Source: Citrobacter freundii
GTDB lineage: Bacteria; Pseudomonadota; Gammaproteobacteria; Enterobacterales; Enterobacteriaceae
Assembly: GCF_011077955.1 (NCBI RefSeq)
Contig: NZ_JAALBX010000005.1
Location: 1-64,000, forward strand
Length of the DNA: 64,000 nucleotides
Direction: 5' to 3'
The notes beneath the pieces were generated by a model that worked only from the letters and a program-made list of their open reading frames with translations, ran no database searches and had not been told where the DNA came from. A program made the position numbers and the translations under genes. This document shows, one piece after another, positions 22,247 through 32,585 of this stretch; position 1 is the first letter of the stretch; each line of letters begins with the position of its first letter.

Positions 22247-23190
22247 TGAGTCGTCCTCGTCGTCGCGGTCGCGATGTGCATGGCGTCTTGTTGCTTGATA
22301 AGCCCGGTGGGCTTTCTTCAAACGACGCGCTACAAAAAGTTAAACGTCTCTTTAATGCCAATCGGGCAGGCCACACTGGCGCGCTGGATCCGCTCGCGAC
22401 AGGTATGCTGCCGATTTGCCTTGGCGAGGCGACGAAGTTTTCCCAGTACCTGCTGGACTCCGATAAGCGCTATCGCGTTATCGCACGATTAGGTCAGCGC
22501 ACCGATACGTCCGATGCCGATGGCAATATTGTTGAAGAACGGCCGGTGACGTTTACCGCAGAGGAACTGGAAAGCGCACTGGAAAGTTTCCGTGGTGAAA
22601 CGCAGCAAGTGCCTACCATGTTTTCGGCGTTAAAGTATCAGGGAAAACCGCTATACGAATACGCTCGCCAGGGCATAGTGGTGCCGCGCGAAGCGCGACC
22701 GATAACGGTTTACGAGCTACTCTTTATTCGCCACGAAGGGCTTGAGCTGGAACTGGAAGTCCACTGTTCTAAAGGCACCTATATTCGTACCATTATCGAC
22801 GATTTAGGAGAAAAGCTTGGGTGTGGCGCGCACGTCAGTTATCTGCGTCGTCTCGCGGTGAGTAAGTATCCTGTTGAGCGCATGGTGACCCTTGAAAATC
22901 TCATGGCACTGCGTGCGCAGGCGGATGAGCAGGGCGTTGACCTGGCGACGGTTCTGGATCCGCTGTTAATGCCAATGGATAGTCCGGCATCAGACTTTCC
23001 GGTAGTGAATATTCAGCCTGTTATTGCCGGTTATTTTAAAAACGGGCAACCAGTACGCGTGGCGGATGTACCCTCGCAGGGCCTAGTGCGCGTGACTGAA
23101 GGCGATGAATGTAAGTTTATCGGTATGGGCGAAATCGACGATGAAGGTCGTGTTGCGCCCCGCCGTTTGGTTGTGGAATACCACGACTAA
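22246..23190 (+). CDS. truB: tRNA pseudouridine-55 synthase
   Basis: A 314-residue enzyme that forms pseudouridine in the T loop of nearly all tRNAs and acts as a tRNA chaperone. The catalytic motif [14 protein letters not shown] carries Asp48. The KGTYIRT motif is near residue 180 and a C-terminal PUA domain spans about 250-314. Length matches E. coli. The start overlaps the rbfA stop codon. Confidence 0.98.
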   Translation: MSRPRRRGRDVHGVLLLDKPGGLSSNDALQKVKRLFNANRAGHTGALDPLATGMLPICLGEATKFSQYLLDSDKRYRVIARLGQRTDTSDADGNIVEERPVTFTAEELESALESFRGETQQVPTMFSALKYQGKPLYEYARQGIVVPREARPITVYELLFIRHEGLELELEVHCSKGTYIRTIIDDLGEKLGCGAHVSYLRRLAVSKYPVERMVTLENLMALRAQADEQGVDLATVLDPLLMPMDSPASDFPVVNIQPVIAGYFKNGQPVRVADVPSQGLVRVTEGDECKFIGMGEIDDEGRVAPRRLVVEYHD

Positions 23191-23193
23191 CAT

Positions 23194-23222
23194 TTGCGAT
23201 AAGCTGCTGTGACAGGTAGAAT
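23194..23222 (+). promoter_or_regulatory. rpsO promoter
   Basis: TTGCGA (23194-23199) and TAGAAT (23217-23222) with 17-base spacing lie immediately after truB and about 108 bases before rpsO. They match the place of the main E. coli rpsO promoter. The leader that follows should contain the pseudoknot through which S15 represses its own translation. Confidence 0.7.
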
Positions 23223-23288
23223 ATCGCGGCTAAATACACTGTTAGTCGTTGCTTTAACGCTGGCAGGTATATGGGGTAGCTGAATTAG

Positions 23289-23600
<312 letters not shown>

Positions 23601-23617
23601 CTCTTGCGAGTTTCAGA

Positions 23618-23643
23618 AAAGGGGGCCTTATGGCCCCTTTTTT
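23618..23643 (+). terminator. Terminator after rpsO
   Basis: A GGGGCC/GGCCCC hairpin (arms about 23622-23627 and 23632-23637, four-base loop) followed by T run, 20 bases after rpsO. It limits readthrough into pnp. Confidence 0.85.
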
Positions 23644-23844
23644 CAACCAGATGGCAGAAATCCACAGTAAACTACTGTATTGTTGCCTGAAGGGATTTTC
23701 TTGTGCAGAGGTTCGCGCGGCTAATGAGAGGCTTTACTCCACGAAGGGGTTAGGGTTGTCATTAGTCGCGAGGATGCAAAGAAAATCGATACTCAACAGC
23801 ACGCCTAATCGGTGTGCTGTCATTCATTCAGAAAGGGTATTATT
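23644..23844 (+). promoter_or_regulatory. pnp leader region
   Basis: A 201-base gap between the rpsO terminator and the TTG start of pnp. In E. coli this stretch contains the pnp promoter and a long leader stem that RNase III cuts, allowing PNPase to repress its own message; the antisense RNA SraG also maps here. I did not work out the stem base by base, so the assignment rests on position. Confidence 0.5.
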
Positions 23845-25989
23845 TTGCTAAATCCGATCGTACGTAAATTTCAGTATGGCCAACATACCGTCACGTTAGA
23901 GACTGGTATGATGGCGCGCCAGGCTACCGCCGCAGTGATGGTAAGCATGGATGACACCGCAGTACTCGTGACCGTTGTTGGTCAGAAAAAAGCGAAAGCA
24001 GGTCAGGACTTCTTCCCGCTGACGGTTAACTATCAGGAGCGTACCTACGCTGCTGGTCGTATCCCGGGTAGCTTCTTCCGTCGTGAAGGCCGTCCAAGCG
24101 AAGGCGAGACCCTGATTGCACGTCTGATTGACCGTCCGGTGCGTCCGCTGTTCCCTGAAGGTTTCGTGAACGAAGTTCAGGTTATTGCGACCGTCGTTTC
24201 CGTGAACCCACAGGTTCATCCGGATATCGTTGCGATGATCGGCGCTTCCGCCGCTCTGAGCCTGTCTGGTATTCCGTTCAATGGTCCAATCGGCGCAGCA
24301 CGCGTTGGTTACATCAACGATCAATACGTTCTGAACCCGACGGCTGACGAACTGAAAAACAGCAAGCTGGATCTGGTTGTCGCAGGCACCGCAGGTGCTG
24401 TGCTGATGGTTGAATCCGAAGCTGAACTGCTGAGCGAAGACCAGATGCTGGGCGCGGTCGTGTTCGGTCACGATCAACAACAAGTTGTGATTGAAAACAT
24501 CAACGCGCTGGTCGCTGAAGCGGGCAAACCGCGTTGGGACTGGCAGCCTGAAGCAGCAAACGACGCGCTGAATAGCCGTGTTGCTGCGCTGGCCGAATCT
24601 CGCCTGAGCGACGCTTATCGCATTACGGATAAACAAGAACGTTATTCTCAGATCGACGCTATCAAATCTGACGTTATCGCCGCGCTTCAGGCTGAACAAG
24701 CTGAAGGCGAAGCGCTGGATGAAAACGAACTGAACGATATTCTGCACGCTATCGAGAAAAATGTGGTTCGTAGCCGCGTTCTGCGTGGCGAGCCGCGTAT
24801 CGATGGTCGTGAAAAAGATATGATCCGTGGTCTGGATGTGCGTACTGGCGTGCTGCCGCGTACTCACGGTTCCGCCCTGTTCACCCGTGGCGAAACGCAG
24901 GCGCTGGTTACCGCGACTCTGGGTACCGCGCGTGATGCGCAGAACCTTGATGAACTGATGGGCGAGCGTACTGACAACTTCCTGTTCCATTACAACTTCC
25001 CTCCGTACTCCGTAGGTGAAACCGGAATGGTAGGTTCGCCTAAGCGTCGTGAAATTGGTCACGGTCGTCTGGCGAAACGTGGTGTAATGGCTGTTATGCC
25101 GGATGCCGAGCGCTTCCCGTACACTGTTCGCGTTGTGTCTGAAATCACTGAATCTAACGGTTCTTCTTCCATGGCTTCCGTGTGCGGCGCTTCTCTGGCG
25201 CTGATGGACGCAGGCGTGCCGATTAAAGCCGCCGTTGCGGGTATCGCGATGGGTCTGGTAAAAGAAGGCGATAACTTTGTTGTTCTGTCTGATATTCTGG
25301 GTGATGAAGATCATCTGGGCGACATGGACTTTAAAGTGGCCGGTAGCCGTGAAGGTATCTCTGCACTGCAGATGGACATTAAAATCGAAGGCATCACCCG
25401 CGAAATCATGCAGGTGGCACTGAACCAGGCTAAGGGCGCGCGTCTGCACATCCTGAGCGTAATGGAACAGGCTATCAACGCACCGCGCGGCGATATCTCC
25501 GAGTTCGCTCCGCGTATCCATACCATCAAAATCAACCCGGATAAGATCAAAGATGTTATCGGCAAGGGTGGTTCTGTTATCCGTGCGCTGACCGAAGAAA
25601 CGGGCACTACTATTGAAATCGAAGATGACGGCACCGTGAAAATCGCGGCGACCGATGGCGACAAAGCGAAACACGCTATTCGTCGTATCGAAGAGATCAC
25701 CGCTGAAATCGAAGTGGGCCGCGTCTATAACGGCAAAGTTACGCGTATCGTAGATTTTGGTGCGTTCGTTGCTATTGGCGGCGGCAAAGAAGGCCTGGTG
25801 CATATTTCACAAATCGCTGACAAGCGCGTTGAGAAAGTCACTGATTATCTGCAAATGAATCAGGAAGTGCCGGTCAAGGTTCTGGAAGTGGATCGCCAGG
25901 GCCGCATCCGTTTAAGCATTAAAGAAGCAGCCGAGCCGTCTCAGCCGGCGGCCGCACCGGACGCTCCGGTAGCACCGCAAGCTGAATAA
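23845..25989 (+). CDS. pnp: Polynucleotide phosphorylase
   Basis: The 3'-5' phosphorolytic exoribonuclease of the degradosome. The 714-residue protein has two RNase PH-like cores (about 1-210 and 320-550), a KH domain ([20 protein letters not shown], about 555-615) and an S1 domain ([18 protein letters not shown], about 620-690). I use TTG at 23845 as the start because [19 protein letters not shown] is conserved and E. coli pnp also starts with UUG; the longer frame from 23812 is rejected. The Ala/Pro-rich C-terminal tail is slightly longer than in E. coli. Confidence 0.98.
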   Translation: MLNPIVRKFQYGQHTVTLETGMMARQATAAVMVSMDDTAVLVTVVGQKKAKAGQDFFPLTVNYQERTYAAGRIPGSFFRREGRPSEGETLIARLIDRPVRPLFPEGFVNEVQVIATVVSVNPQVHPDIVAMIGASAALSLSGIPFNGPIGAARVGYINDQYVLNPTADELKNSKLDLVVAGTAGAVLMVESEAELLSEDQMLGAVVFGHDQQQVVIENINALVAEAGKPRWDWQPEAANDALNSRVAALAESRLSDAYRITDKQERYSQIDAIKSDVIAALQAEQAEGEALDENELNDILHAIEKNVVRSRVLRGEPRIDGREKDMIRGLDVRTGVLPRTHGSALFTRGETQALVTATLGTARDAQNLDELMGERTDNFLFHYNFPPYSVGETGMVGSPKRREIGHGRLAKRGVMAVMPDAERFPYTVRVVSEITESNGSSSMASVCGASLALMDAGVPIKAAVAGIAMGLVKEGDNFVVLSDILGDEDHLGDMDFKVAGSREGISALQMDIKIEGITREIMQVALNQAKGARLHILSVMEQAINAPRGDISEFAPRIHTIKINPDKIKDVIGKGGSVIRALTEETGTTIEIEDDGTVKIAATDGDKAKHAIRRIEEITAEIEVGRVYNGKVTRIVDFGAFVAIGGGKEGLVHISQIADKRVEKVTDYLQMNQEVPVKVLEVDRQGRIRLSIKEAAEPSQPAAAPDAPVAPQAE

Positions 25990-26105
25990 GGGTTGCCATT
26001 AAGCTCTCCATGGTTTCATGGAGAGCTCTTTGATACCGGGCTGGAAGCCGGGTTTGCAACCGGGGAACAGGACGTTCATCCAATTGTTGTCTTCGGGAGT
26101 GGGAA

Positions 26106-26990
26106 ATGAAGCCTTTTTTGCGCTGGTGTTTCGTTGCGACAGCTCTCACGCTGGCAGGATGCAACAACTCTGCCTGGCGTAAGAGTGAAGTCCTCGCGGT
26201 ACCATTGCAACCGACTTTACAGCAAGAAGTGATTCTGGCACGTATGGAACAAATTCTTGCCAGTCGGGCTTTAACCGATGATGAACGCGCTCAGCTTTTA
26301 TATGAGCGCGGAGTGTTGTATGATAGTCTTGGTTTGCGGGCACTGGCGCGAAATGATTTTTCACAAGCGCTGGCTATCCGCCCTGATATGCCTGAAGTAT
26401 TCAATTACTTAGGCATTTATTTAACGCAGGCAGGCAATTTTGATGCTGCCTATGAAGCGTTTGATTCTGTACTTGAGCTTGATCCAACTTACAACTACGC
26501 GCATTTAAATCGCGGTATCGCCCTCTATTACGGCGGACGTTACCGATTAGCGCAAGATGATCTGCTGGCGTTTTATCAAGACGATCCCAATGATCCTTTC
26601 CGTAGTCTGTGGCTCTATATTGCTGAAAGCAAACTGGATGAGAAACAGGCCAAGGCGTCGCTGCAACAGCGCCTGGATAAATCGGATAAAGAACAATGGG
26701 GATGGAACATTGTCGAGTTCTACCTGGGACACATTAACGAAACCACGTTGATGGACAGTCTCAAGGCGAACGCAACGGATAACACCTCGCTCGCTGAGCA
26801 TCTCAGTGAAACCAACTTCTATTTAGGTAAGTACTACCTAAGTCTGGGGGATACGGACAGCGCTAAGGCACTGTTCAAGTTAGCGGTAGCTAACAACGTA
26901 CATAACTACGTTGAACACCGTTACGCATTGTTGGAACTAGCGCTCTTGGGCCAGGAGCAAGAAGACCTGGCAGAATCGGACCAGCAATAG
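26106..26990 (+). CDS. nlpI: Outer-membrane lipoprotein NlpI (TPR adaptor)
   Basis: A 294-residue lipoprotein. The signal peptide ends in the lipobox LAGC with Cys19. Tetratricopeptide repeats follow ([20 protein letters not shown], then [11 protein letters not shown] and [15 protein letters not shown], from about 60 to 160). NlpI is an adaptor that brings the protease Prc to the endopeptidase MepS and scaffolds other hydrolases. Length equals E. coli. It lies 116 bases downstream of pnp and is partly cotranscribed with it in E. coli. Confidence 0.97.
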   Translation: MKPFLRWCFVATALTLAGCNNSAWRKSEVLAVPLQPTLQQEVILARMEQILASRALTDDERAQLLYERGVLYDSLGLRALARNDFSQALAIRPDMPEVFNYLGIYLTQAGNFDAAYEAFDSVLELDPTYNYAHLNRGIALYYGGRYRLAQDDLLAFYQDDPNDPFRSLWLYIAESKLDEKQAKASLQQRLDKSDKEQWGWNIVEFYLGHINETTLMDSLKANATDNTSLAEHLSETNFYLGKYYLSLGDTDSAKALFKLAVANNVHNYVEHRYALLELALLGQEQEDLAESDQQ

Positions 26991-27097
26991 CTGACGGACA
27001 TCAATCAGCCCATAAACTTTTTTAAAGTCATCACCTTAGCGGGTGAGGGCGTTTTTGTTCGTCAATCAATCAAATTTGAGCCGGTTCACACTTTTTA

Positions 27098-27178
27098 ATG
27101 AAAATTGCAGATCTTTTTCATGATGAGTTATGTAGACTGGCCGCCATTTATCTTGAGGCACACGTACTACATGACTGA
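27098..27178 (+). CDS. yrbN: Small protein YrbN, overlapping deaD
   Basis: A 26-residue open frame reading [20 protein letters not shown] then AHVLHD, closely resembling the E. coli small protein YrbN, whose synthesis has been demonstrated. Its TGA stop at 27176-27178 lies inside the deaD reading frame, eight bases overlapping the deaD ATG (27171). The arrangement fits translational coupling, which has been proposed to control DeaD. The protein's own function is unknown. It is too short for usual gene-finding cut-offs. Confidence 0.85.
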   Translation: MKIADLFHDELCRLAAIYLEAHVLHD

Positions 27179-29129
27179 ATTCGAAACCACTTTTGCTGAT
27201 CTGGGGCTGAAAACTCCTATCCTTGAAGCCCTTAACGATCTGGGTTACGAAAAGCCATCTCCAATCCAGGCTGAGTGTATTCCGCACCTGCTTGGTGGTC
27301 GCGATGTACTGGGTATGGCCCAGACAGGCAGCGGCAAAACCGCAGCGTTCTCTTTACCGCTGCTGAACAACCTTGATCCCGAAATGAAAGCGCCGCAGAT
27401 TCTGGTGCTGGCTCCGACCCGCGAACTGGCGGTTCAGGTTGCTGAAGCCATGACGGACTTCTCTAAACATATGCATGGCGTAAACGTGGTTGCCCTTTAC
27501 GGCGGTCAGCGTTATGACGTGCAGTTACGCGCCCTGCGTCAGGGCCCGCAGATTGTTGTGGGTACCCCAGGCCGCCTGCTTGACCATTTAAAACGCGGTA
27601 CGCTGAACCTGTCCAGCCTGAAAGGTCTGGTACTGGATGAAGCTGATGAAATGTTGCGTATGGGCTTCATCGAAGACGTTGAAACCATCATGGCGCAGAT
27701 CCCGGAAGGTCACCAGACCGCTCTGTTCTCTGCAACGATGCCAGAAGCCATTCGTCGTATTACGCGCCGCTTTATGAAAGATCCGCAGGAAGTACGCATT
27801 CAATCAAGCGTTACGACCCGTCCGGACATCAGCCAGAGCTACTGGACTGTCCACGGTATGCGTAAAAACGAAGCGCTGGTACGTTTCCTGGAATCTGAAG
27901 ATTTTGATGCGGCGATCATTTTCGTGCGTACCAAAAACGCGACCCTGGAAGTGGCTGAAGCGCTGGAGCGTAGCGGTTACAACAGTGCCGCACTTAACGG
28001 TGACATGAATCAGGCGCTGCGTGAGCAAACCCTGGAACGTCTGAAAGACGGTCGTCTGGATATCCTGATTGCAACCGACGTGGCAGCACGTGGCCTGGAC
28101 GTTGAGCGTATCAGCCTGGTTGTTAACTACGATATCCCTATGGATTCAGAATCTTACGTTCACCGTATTGGTCGTACCGGCCGTGCGGGTCGTGCTGGCC
28201 GCGCCCTGCTGTTCGTTGAGAACCGCGAGCGTCGTCTGCTGCGTAACATTGAACGCACCATGAAGCTGACTATTCCGGAAGTGGAACTGCCGAACGCAGA
28301 ACTGCTGGGCAAACGCCGTCTGGAAAAATTTGCCGCGAAAGTCCAACAGCAGCTGGAAAGCAGCGATCTGGATCAGTACCGTGCATTGCTGGCGAAAATC
28401 CAGCCGACTGCTGAAGGTGAAGAACTGGATCTCGAAACGCTGGCCGCTGCGTTGCTGAAAATGGCACAGGGCGAACGTCCGCTGATCCTGCCGCCGGATG
28501 CGCCGATGCGTCCGCGTCGTGAGTTCCGTGAACGTGACGAGCGTTTTGAGCGTCGTGCCGATCGTAACGATCGTGGTCCGCGCAGCGATCGTCCTCAGCG
28601 TGAGGGCGGCGAAGAGCGTCCGCGTCGTGAACGTCGTGACGTTGGCGATATGGAGCTGTACCGCATTGAAGTGGGTCGTGATGATGGCGTTGAAGTACGT
28701 CACATCGTGGGTGCCATTGCTAACGAAGGCGATATCAGCAGCCGTTACATTGGTAACATCAAGCTGTTTGCTTCCCACTCCACTATCGAACTGCCGAAAG
28801 GTATGCCGGGCGAAGTACTGCAACACTTTACCCGCACGCGTATTCTCAACAAACCGATGAATATGCAACTGCTGGGTGACGCGCAACCGCGTCCGGATCG
28901 TGGCGGTGAACGCCGTGGCGGTGGTGCTGGCGCGCCTGCTCGTGGTGGCTTCGGCAGCGGTAGCAGTGAGCGTCGTGAAGGTGGCCGTGGTGAAGGTCGT
29001 CGTTTCAGTGGCGAACGTCGTGAAGGCGGCGCAGGCCGTAGCTTCAGCGGTGAACGTCGTGAAGGTGGCCGTGGTCCGCGTCGTGAAGATGGCGCAGCAC
29101 CGACCCGTCGTCGTTTCGGTGACGCATAA
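27171..29129 (+). CDS. deaD: Cold-shock DEAD-box RNA helicase
   Basis: A 652-residue ATP-dependent RNA helicase for ribosome assembly and mRNA unwinding at low temperature. Helicase core motifs in order: Q motif (PSPIQ), AQTGSGKT (I), PTRELA (Ia), DEADEML (II), SATMP (III), ARGLD (V) and [11 protein letters not shown] (VI). The RNA-binding domain ([19 protein letters not shown], about 505-575) precedes a Gly/Arg-rich tail with repeated GERREGG units. E. coli DeaD is 629 residues; the extra length lies in the arginine-rich linker and tail. [13 protein letters not shown] at 27171 is used as the start; a longer frame exists upstream and is used in some annotations. Confidence 0.96.
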   Translation: MTEFETTFADLGLKTPILEALNDLGYEKPSPIQAECIPHLLGGRDVLGMAQTGSGKTAAFSLPLLNNLDPEMKAPQILVLAPTRELAVQVAEAMTDFSKHMHGVNVVALYGGQRYDVQLRALRQGPQIVVGTPGRLLDHLKRGTLNLSSLKGLVLDEADEMLRMGFIEDVETIMAQIPEGHQTALFSATMPEAIRRITRRFMKDPQEVRIQSSVTTRPDISQSYWTVHGMRKNEALVRFLESEDFDAAIIFVRTKNATLEVAEALERSGYNSAALNGDMNQALREQTLERLKDGRLDILIATDVAARGLDVERISLVVNYDIPMDSESYVHRIGRTGRAGRAGRALLFVENRERRLLRNIERTMKLTIPEVELPNAELLGKRRLEKFAAKVQQQLESSDLDQYRALLAKIQPTAEGEELDLETLAAALLKMAQGERPLILPPDAPMRPRREFRERDERFERRADRNDRGPRSDRPQREGGEERPRRERRDVGDMELYRIEVGRDDGVEVRHIVGAIANEGDISSRYIGNIKLFASHSTIELPKGMPGEVLQHFTRTRILNKPMNMQLLGDAQPRPDRGGERRGGGAGAPARGGFGSGSSERREGGRGEGRRFSGERREGGAGRSFSGERREGGRGPRREDGAAPTRRRFGDA

Positions 29130-29176
29130 GCCGTCCTGAACCAGCTGTGTTTTACACAGTGTAAAGTTTAATGAAC

Positions 29177-29207
29177 AGTCCCGATCAAAATGATTGGGAC
29201 TTTTTTT
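29177..29207 (+). terminator. Terminator after deaD
   Basis: A hairpin with AGTCCC (29177-29182) and GGGACT (29196-29201) arms, extended by GATC/TGAT-type pairing, then seven T. It ends deaD transcription just before the mtr promoter region. Confidence 0.8.
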
Positions 29208-29216
29208 ATCTGTTTT

Positions 29217-29238
29217 GTACTCATGTACTGGTACAATG
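29217..29238 (+). promoter_or_regulatory. TrpR operator in the mtr promoter
   Basis: GTACTCATGTACTGGTACAATG matches the E. coli mtr trp operator almost base for base and resembles the GTACTAGTT-AACTAGTAC consensus. It lies 43 bases before the mtr start. It predicts repression of tryptophan uptake by TrpR-tryptophan, and trpR itself is in this window (57066-57395). Confidence 0.75.
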
Positions 29239-29280
29239 ACGCATCCATTTCGGGATTCGAACATTCATACAGGACATCAG

Positions 29281-30525
29281 ATGGCAACCCTTTCGACCAC
29301 CAGCGTCGCGCCCTCATCCCTTGGCGGCATTGTGATTATCGCTGGCACTATTATCGGCGCAGGCATGTTTTCTCTCCCGGTAGTCATGTCTGGCGCGTGG
29401 TTTTTTTGGTCGCTAGCGGCGTTAGGGGTAACCTGGTTTTGCATGCTGCATTCCGGGCTAATGATCCTTGAAGCGAATCTTAATTACGCGCCTGGCGCCA
29501 GTTTCGATACCATGACCAGAGACCTGCTCGGCAAATACTGGACGTGGATTAACGGCCTCTCTATCGCCTTTGTGCTGTATATCCTGACTTATGCCTACAT
29601 CTCGGCAAGCGGATCGATTCTTCACCATACTCTGTCAGAAATGTCAGTCTCTTTTTCACCCCGTCTGGCAGGGTTACTATTCGCCTTGCTGGTGGCCTTT
29701 GTGGTGTGGCTCAGTACTCGTGCGGTCAGCAGAATGACAGCGATTGTTCTGGGTGCGAAGGTGATTACTTTTTTCCTGACTTTCGGCAGTCTTCTGGGGC
29801 ATGTGGAACCCACCACGCTGCTCAACGTGTCGCAATCGCAGTCGTCATACTTACCGTACTTATTAATGACGCTGCCGTTTTGCCTGGCCTCATTCGGTTA
29901 TCACGGCAATGTGCCAAGCCTGATGAAGTACTACGGTAAAGATCCCCGCACTATTGTTCGTTGTATTGTTGGGGGAACGCTGATTGCGCTGGCGCTGTAT
30001 ACCGTCTGGTTACTGGCGACAATGGGGAACATTCCGCGTCCGGCCTTTATCGATATTGCCAGTCAGGGCGGGAATATCGATGTGCTGGTTCAGGCGCTGT
30101 CTGGCGTACTGAACAGCAAAACGCTCGATCTACTGCTGATTGTATTTTCAAACTTTGCGGTGGCGAGTTCTTTTCTGGGCGTGACGCTGGGGCTTTTCGA
30201 TTATCTGGCGGATTTGTGTGGTTTTGATGATACCCCGGCGGGACGCTTTAAAACGGTGCTGCTGACCTTCGTGCCGCCTGTCGCTGGTGGGATGTTGTGG
30301 CCAAACGGTTTTCTGTACGCCATCGGCTTTGCCGGGCTGGCTGCCACCATCTGGGCCGCCATTGTGCCCGCTTTACTGGCCCGTGCGTCGCGTAAACGCT
30401 TCGGTAGCCCGCTGTTCCGCGTCTGGGGCGGTACGCCGATGATAGTCCTGATTTTAGTGTTTGGTATCGGCAATGCCGTCGTGCATCTGTTATCGACAGC
30501 AAACCTGCTGCCGGTTTATCAATAA
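29281..30525 (+). CDS. mtr: High-affinity tryptophan permease Mtr
   Basis: A 414-residue inner-membrane amino-acid:proton symporter of the aromatic amino-acid/HAAAP family with about eleven transmembrane segments. The N-terminal [20 protein letters not shown] loop (about 15-34) is the family's unwound first helix. The start at 29281 gives the E. coli length and discards 29 upstream in-frame residues that cross the operator. Regulated by TrpR (operator at 29217-29238) and, in E. coli, activated by TyrR. Confidence 0.97.
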   Translation: MATLSTTSVAPSSLGGIVIIAGTIIGAGMFSLPVVMSGAWFFWSLAALGVTWFCMLHSGLMILEANLNYAPGASFDTMTRDLLGKYWTWINGLSIAFVLYILTYAYISASGSILHHTLSEMSVSFSPRLAGLLFALLVAFVVWLSTRAVSRMTAIVLGAKVITFFLTFGSLLGHVEPTTLLNVSQSQSSYLPYLLMTLPFCLASFGYHGNVPSLMKYYGKDPRTIVRCIVGGTLIALALYTVWLLATMGNIPRPAFIDIASQGGNIDVLVQALSGVLNSKTLDLLLIVFSNFAVASSFLGVTLGLFDYLADLCGFDDTPAGRFKTVLLTFVPPVAGGMLWPNGFLYAIGFAGLAATIWAAIVPALLARASRKRFGSPLFRVWGGTPMIVLILVFGIGNAVVHLLSTANLLPVYQ

Positions 30526-30554
30526 AAAAAGCCCTCCGCTAAGGAGGGCGTTTT
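30523..30554. terminator. Bidirectional terminator between mtr and yhbW
   Basis: Seven-base perfect arms GCCCTCC (30531-30537) and GGAGGGC (30543-30549), with seven A before and a T run after. Located between convergent genes. Confidence 0.85.
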
Positions 30555-30555
30555 C

Positions 30556-31560
30556 TTAGAGCGATTCGCGAACCTGCATCGCTAAATCAAAAGAGTGCAA
30601 ACGGGCCTGATGATCAAAAATCTGCCCGTTGACCATGATTTCGTCGGCCTCAGTTTCCCGCAGGATCGACAGTAAACCATGGCGCACTTTGGCTTTATCG
30701 CCCACAAGCGACATCCCCAGCGCCTGCTGAACGCCGTACTGTTCAGCCGGACTCCAGATATTTTCCATGCTCTCGACGGGCGGCGGCAGTTGCCCGGCCT
30801 CGCCGCGGCGCAGTTTCACAAATGCCTGCTGCATTGACGTAAACAAAAACTCGGCGTCACGGTTACTGTCGGCAGCCACAATATTAATGCATACCACCGC
30901 ATAGGGTTTTTCCAGGCGACTGGACGGCTTGAACTGGCTGCGATAGAGATGTAGCGCCTGGAGCAGCATGTCCGGCGCGAAGTGTGAGGCAAACGCGAAG
31001 GGCAGCCCCATTTGAGCCGCGAGTTGTGCACTATACAGGCTTGAGCCTAACAGCCAGACCGGAATTTTAGCGCCATAGCCCGGAACCGGTCGGACAGCAG
31101 GATTGGGGTCACGCGCGTCAAACCATTCCACCAGCTCATTTACATCGCGTGGGAAATTGTCGATATCGCCACTCATATGGCGGCGTAAAGCCATCATGGT
31201 GCGCTGATCGCTACCCGGCGCACGGCCAAGGCCGAGTTCAATGCGTCCTGGATATAGTGCATCGAGAGTGCCGAACTGCTCGGCAATCACCAGCGGCGAG
31301 TGGTTGGGCAGCATCACGCCGCCGGATCCGAGGCGCAGTGTTGAGGTATGCGCGGCAAGATAACCTATCAGCACCGATGTCGCCGCACTGGCGATACCGG
31401 TCATATTATGGTGTTCTGCAAGCCAATAGCGGTGATAACCGCGCGCTTCGGCGAGCTTCGCTAAATCCAGAGAATGATGAAAGGCATCCCGGGCGCTTTG
31501 CCCTTGCGGGATAGGCGCTAGGTCAAGCAAAGAGAAAGGTACAGTTGATTGGGTGGTCAT
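30556..31560 (-). CDS. yhbW: Luciferase-like monooxygenase YhbW
   Basis: A 334-residue flavin-dependent monooxygenase of the bacterial luciferase-like superfamily, alkanal-monooxygenase-type subgroup. It has the family opening [12 protein letters not shown], the FMN-binding region [20 protein letters not shown] (about 76-95) and GLGRAPGSD (109-117). No substrate is known; it is probably a reduced-flavin-dependent oxygenase. It is downstream of ubiV on the same strand but separated by 136 bases that contain a perfect 12-base inverted repeat. Confidence 0.92.
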   Translation of the reverse strand: MTTQSTVPFSLLDLAPIPQGQSARDAFHHSLDLAKLAEARGYHRYWLAEHHNMTGIASAATSVLIGYLAAHTSTLRLGSGGVMLPNHSPLVIAEQFGTLDALYPGRIELGLGRAPGSDQRTMMALRRHMSGDIDNFPRDVNELVEWFDARDPNPAVRPVPGYGAKIPVWLLGSSLYSAQLAAQMGLPFAFASHFAPDMLLQALHLYRSQFKPSSRLEKPYAVVCINIVAADSNRDAEFLFTSMQQAFVKLRRGEAGQLPPPVESMENIWSPAEQYGVQQALGMSLVGDKAKVRHGLLSILRETEADEIMVNGQIFDHQARLHSFDLAMQVRESL

Positions 31561-31563
31561 AGC

Positions 31564-31692
31564 AGCTCACTTTGTCACAGCACTATTTCAGATTAAAGGT
31601 CTGCCTCCGGCTTGCATGCGTTTCGTCAGCCGGAAAGCTGTACCTTTTAATACTGCATTAAAATTCGCTGTTTGCTGTTAACAAAGTGAGCT
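31564..31692. repeat. 129-base element bounded by a perfect 12-base inverted repeat
   Basis: AGCTCACTTTGT at 31564-31575 and its exact reverse complement at 31681-31692 bound the whole ubiV-yhbW gap. The interior includes further short complementary pieces (CCGGC near 31612 and GCCGG near 31630). It could be a small non-autonomous element, a REP-like remnant or a long-range terminator for ubiV (A/T run at 31692-31697). I cannot distinguish these from the sequence alone. Confidence 0.5.
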
Positions 31693-31696
31693 TTTT

Positions 31697-32575
31697 TTAC
31701 GCCTGGAGTTCCAGCCCAGCCAGACGACGCCAGTAACCATTGCAGTCGCTGTTGGCTTCAAGCGCCAGCGGCGCCGTGCCAGTTTCATTGGCGCGAAAGG
31801 CGTTAAGCAGGGTAAGCGTCTCTTCACCCAGCGGTGAAAGCCGTACTACATCCACTAAACCCTGCATGGAAGTCAGTTCATTGCCCAGGTTGTAGACATA
31901 GCCGCTCATGGTCTGAATGCCGTTCAACACAAACACTTGCTGGCCCTCCTGGGAGTGAATAACACGCCCGGTAGGGTAGTTGATGCAGCACGTTTCGCAT
32001 TCATCTTTGGGCCGGTCTTCTGAGCGTGCGGTAAAACAGCGAGCGGAATAGGCCAGGGGCAAATGACCATAGCTTAAAACTTCCACTTCAAACTGATTAC
32101 GGATCCCCAGCGCTTCACACTGCGTAAGTAAATTCACCAGCCAGTCACGGGACAGCTCAACCGGCATACACCAGCGCATCATGCCTTGATTCGCAAGACG
32201 GCGCAGCGTCACGGCGTTATAGCAGTTGAGCGCATGGCTTGCGACAAACGGCAATCCGCGCTCATACGCCATATTGACGGTGCCGAAATCACTGGCTTCT
32301 ATCAGAAACTCGCCATTCTCAACATAGCGTTTTAGCTCGTTGAGTTCTGAAGGGGCCTGCACCAGTGCCAGAGTTGAAAGCACCACTTGTTTGCCGCTGG
32401 CCGCCAGCGTTTTCGCCATGTCCAGCCAGTCGCCGACTTTTGTATCGCGGCGCTTACTGCACACCGACTCGCCAAGATAGATAATGTCGGCGCTACTGTT
32501 CGCCGCCGCCTGATAAAATTTCTCAAGCGTGGCTTTTGGCCAGTAATAGAGCACCGGCCCTACTGAATATTTCAT
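31697..32575 (-). CDS. ubiV: UbiV, O2-independent ubiquinone hydroxylation protein
   Basis: A 292-residue U32-peptidase-fold protein that, with UbiU, carries out the ring hydroxylations of ubiquinone synthesis without oxygen. Cysteines that bind a 4Fe-4S cluster in E. coli UbiV are present: Cys39 (GESVCSKRR) and the group ARCFT...DECETCC (about 180-197). The start MKYSVGPVLYYWPK gives the E. coli length; the longer frame runs into ubiU. It lies ten bases downstream of ubiU in one operon. Confidence 0.95.
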   Translation of the reverse strand: MKYSVGPVLYYWPKATLEKFYQAAANSSADIIYLGESVCSKRRDTKVGDWLDMAKTLAASGKQVVLSTLALVQAPSELNELKRYVENGEFLIEASDFGTVNMAYERGLPFVASHALNCYNAVTLRRLANQGMMRWCMPVELSRDWLVNLLTQCEALGIRNQFEVEVLSYGHLPLAYSARCFTARSEDRPKDECETCCINYPTGRVIHSQEGQQVFVLNGIQTMSGYVYNLGNELTSMQGLVDVVRLSPLGEETLTLLNAFRANETGTAPLALEANSDCNGYWRRLAGLELQA

Positions 32576-32585
32576 GATGATTCCT

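Noticed and set aside
23896-25803. A 635-codon open frame antisense to pnp
   Set aside because: It lies wholly inside pnp in the opposite strand, has shadow-type composition rich in His, Asn, Thr and Arg, no ribosome-binding site and no recognisable domain. It results from the codon bias of a highly expressed gene.
28146-29264. A 372-codon Thr-rich open frame antisense to deaD
   Set aside because: The Thr/Ala-rich repeats are the complement of the Arg/Gly codons in the DeaD tail; not an independent gene.
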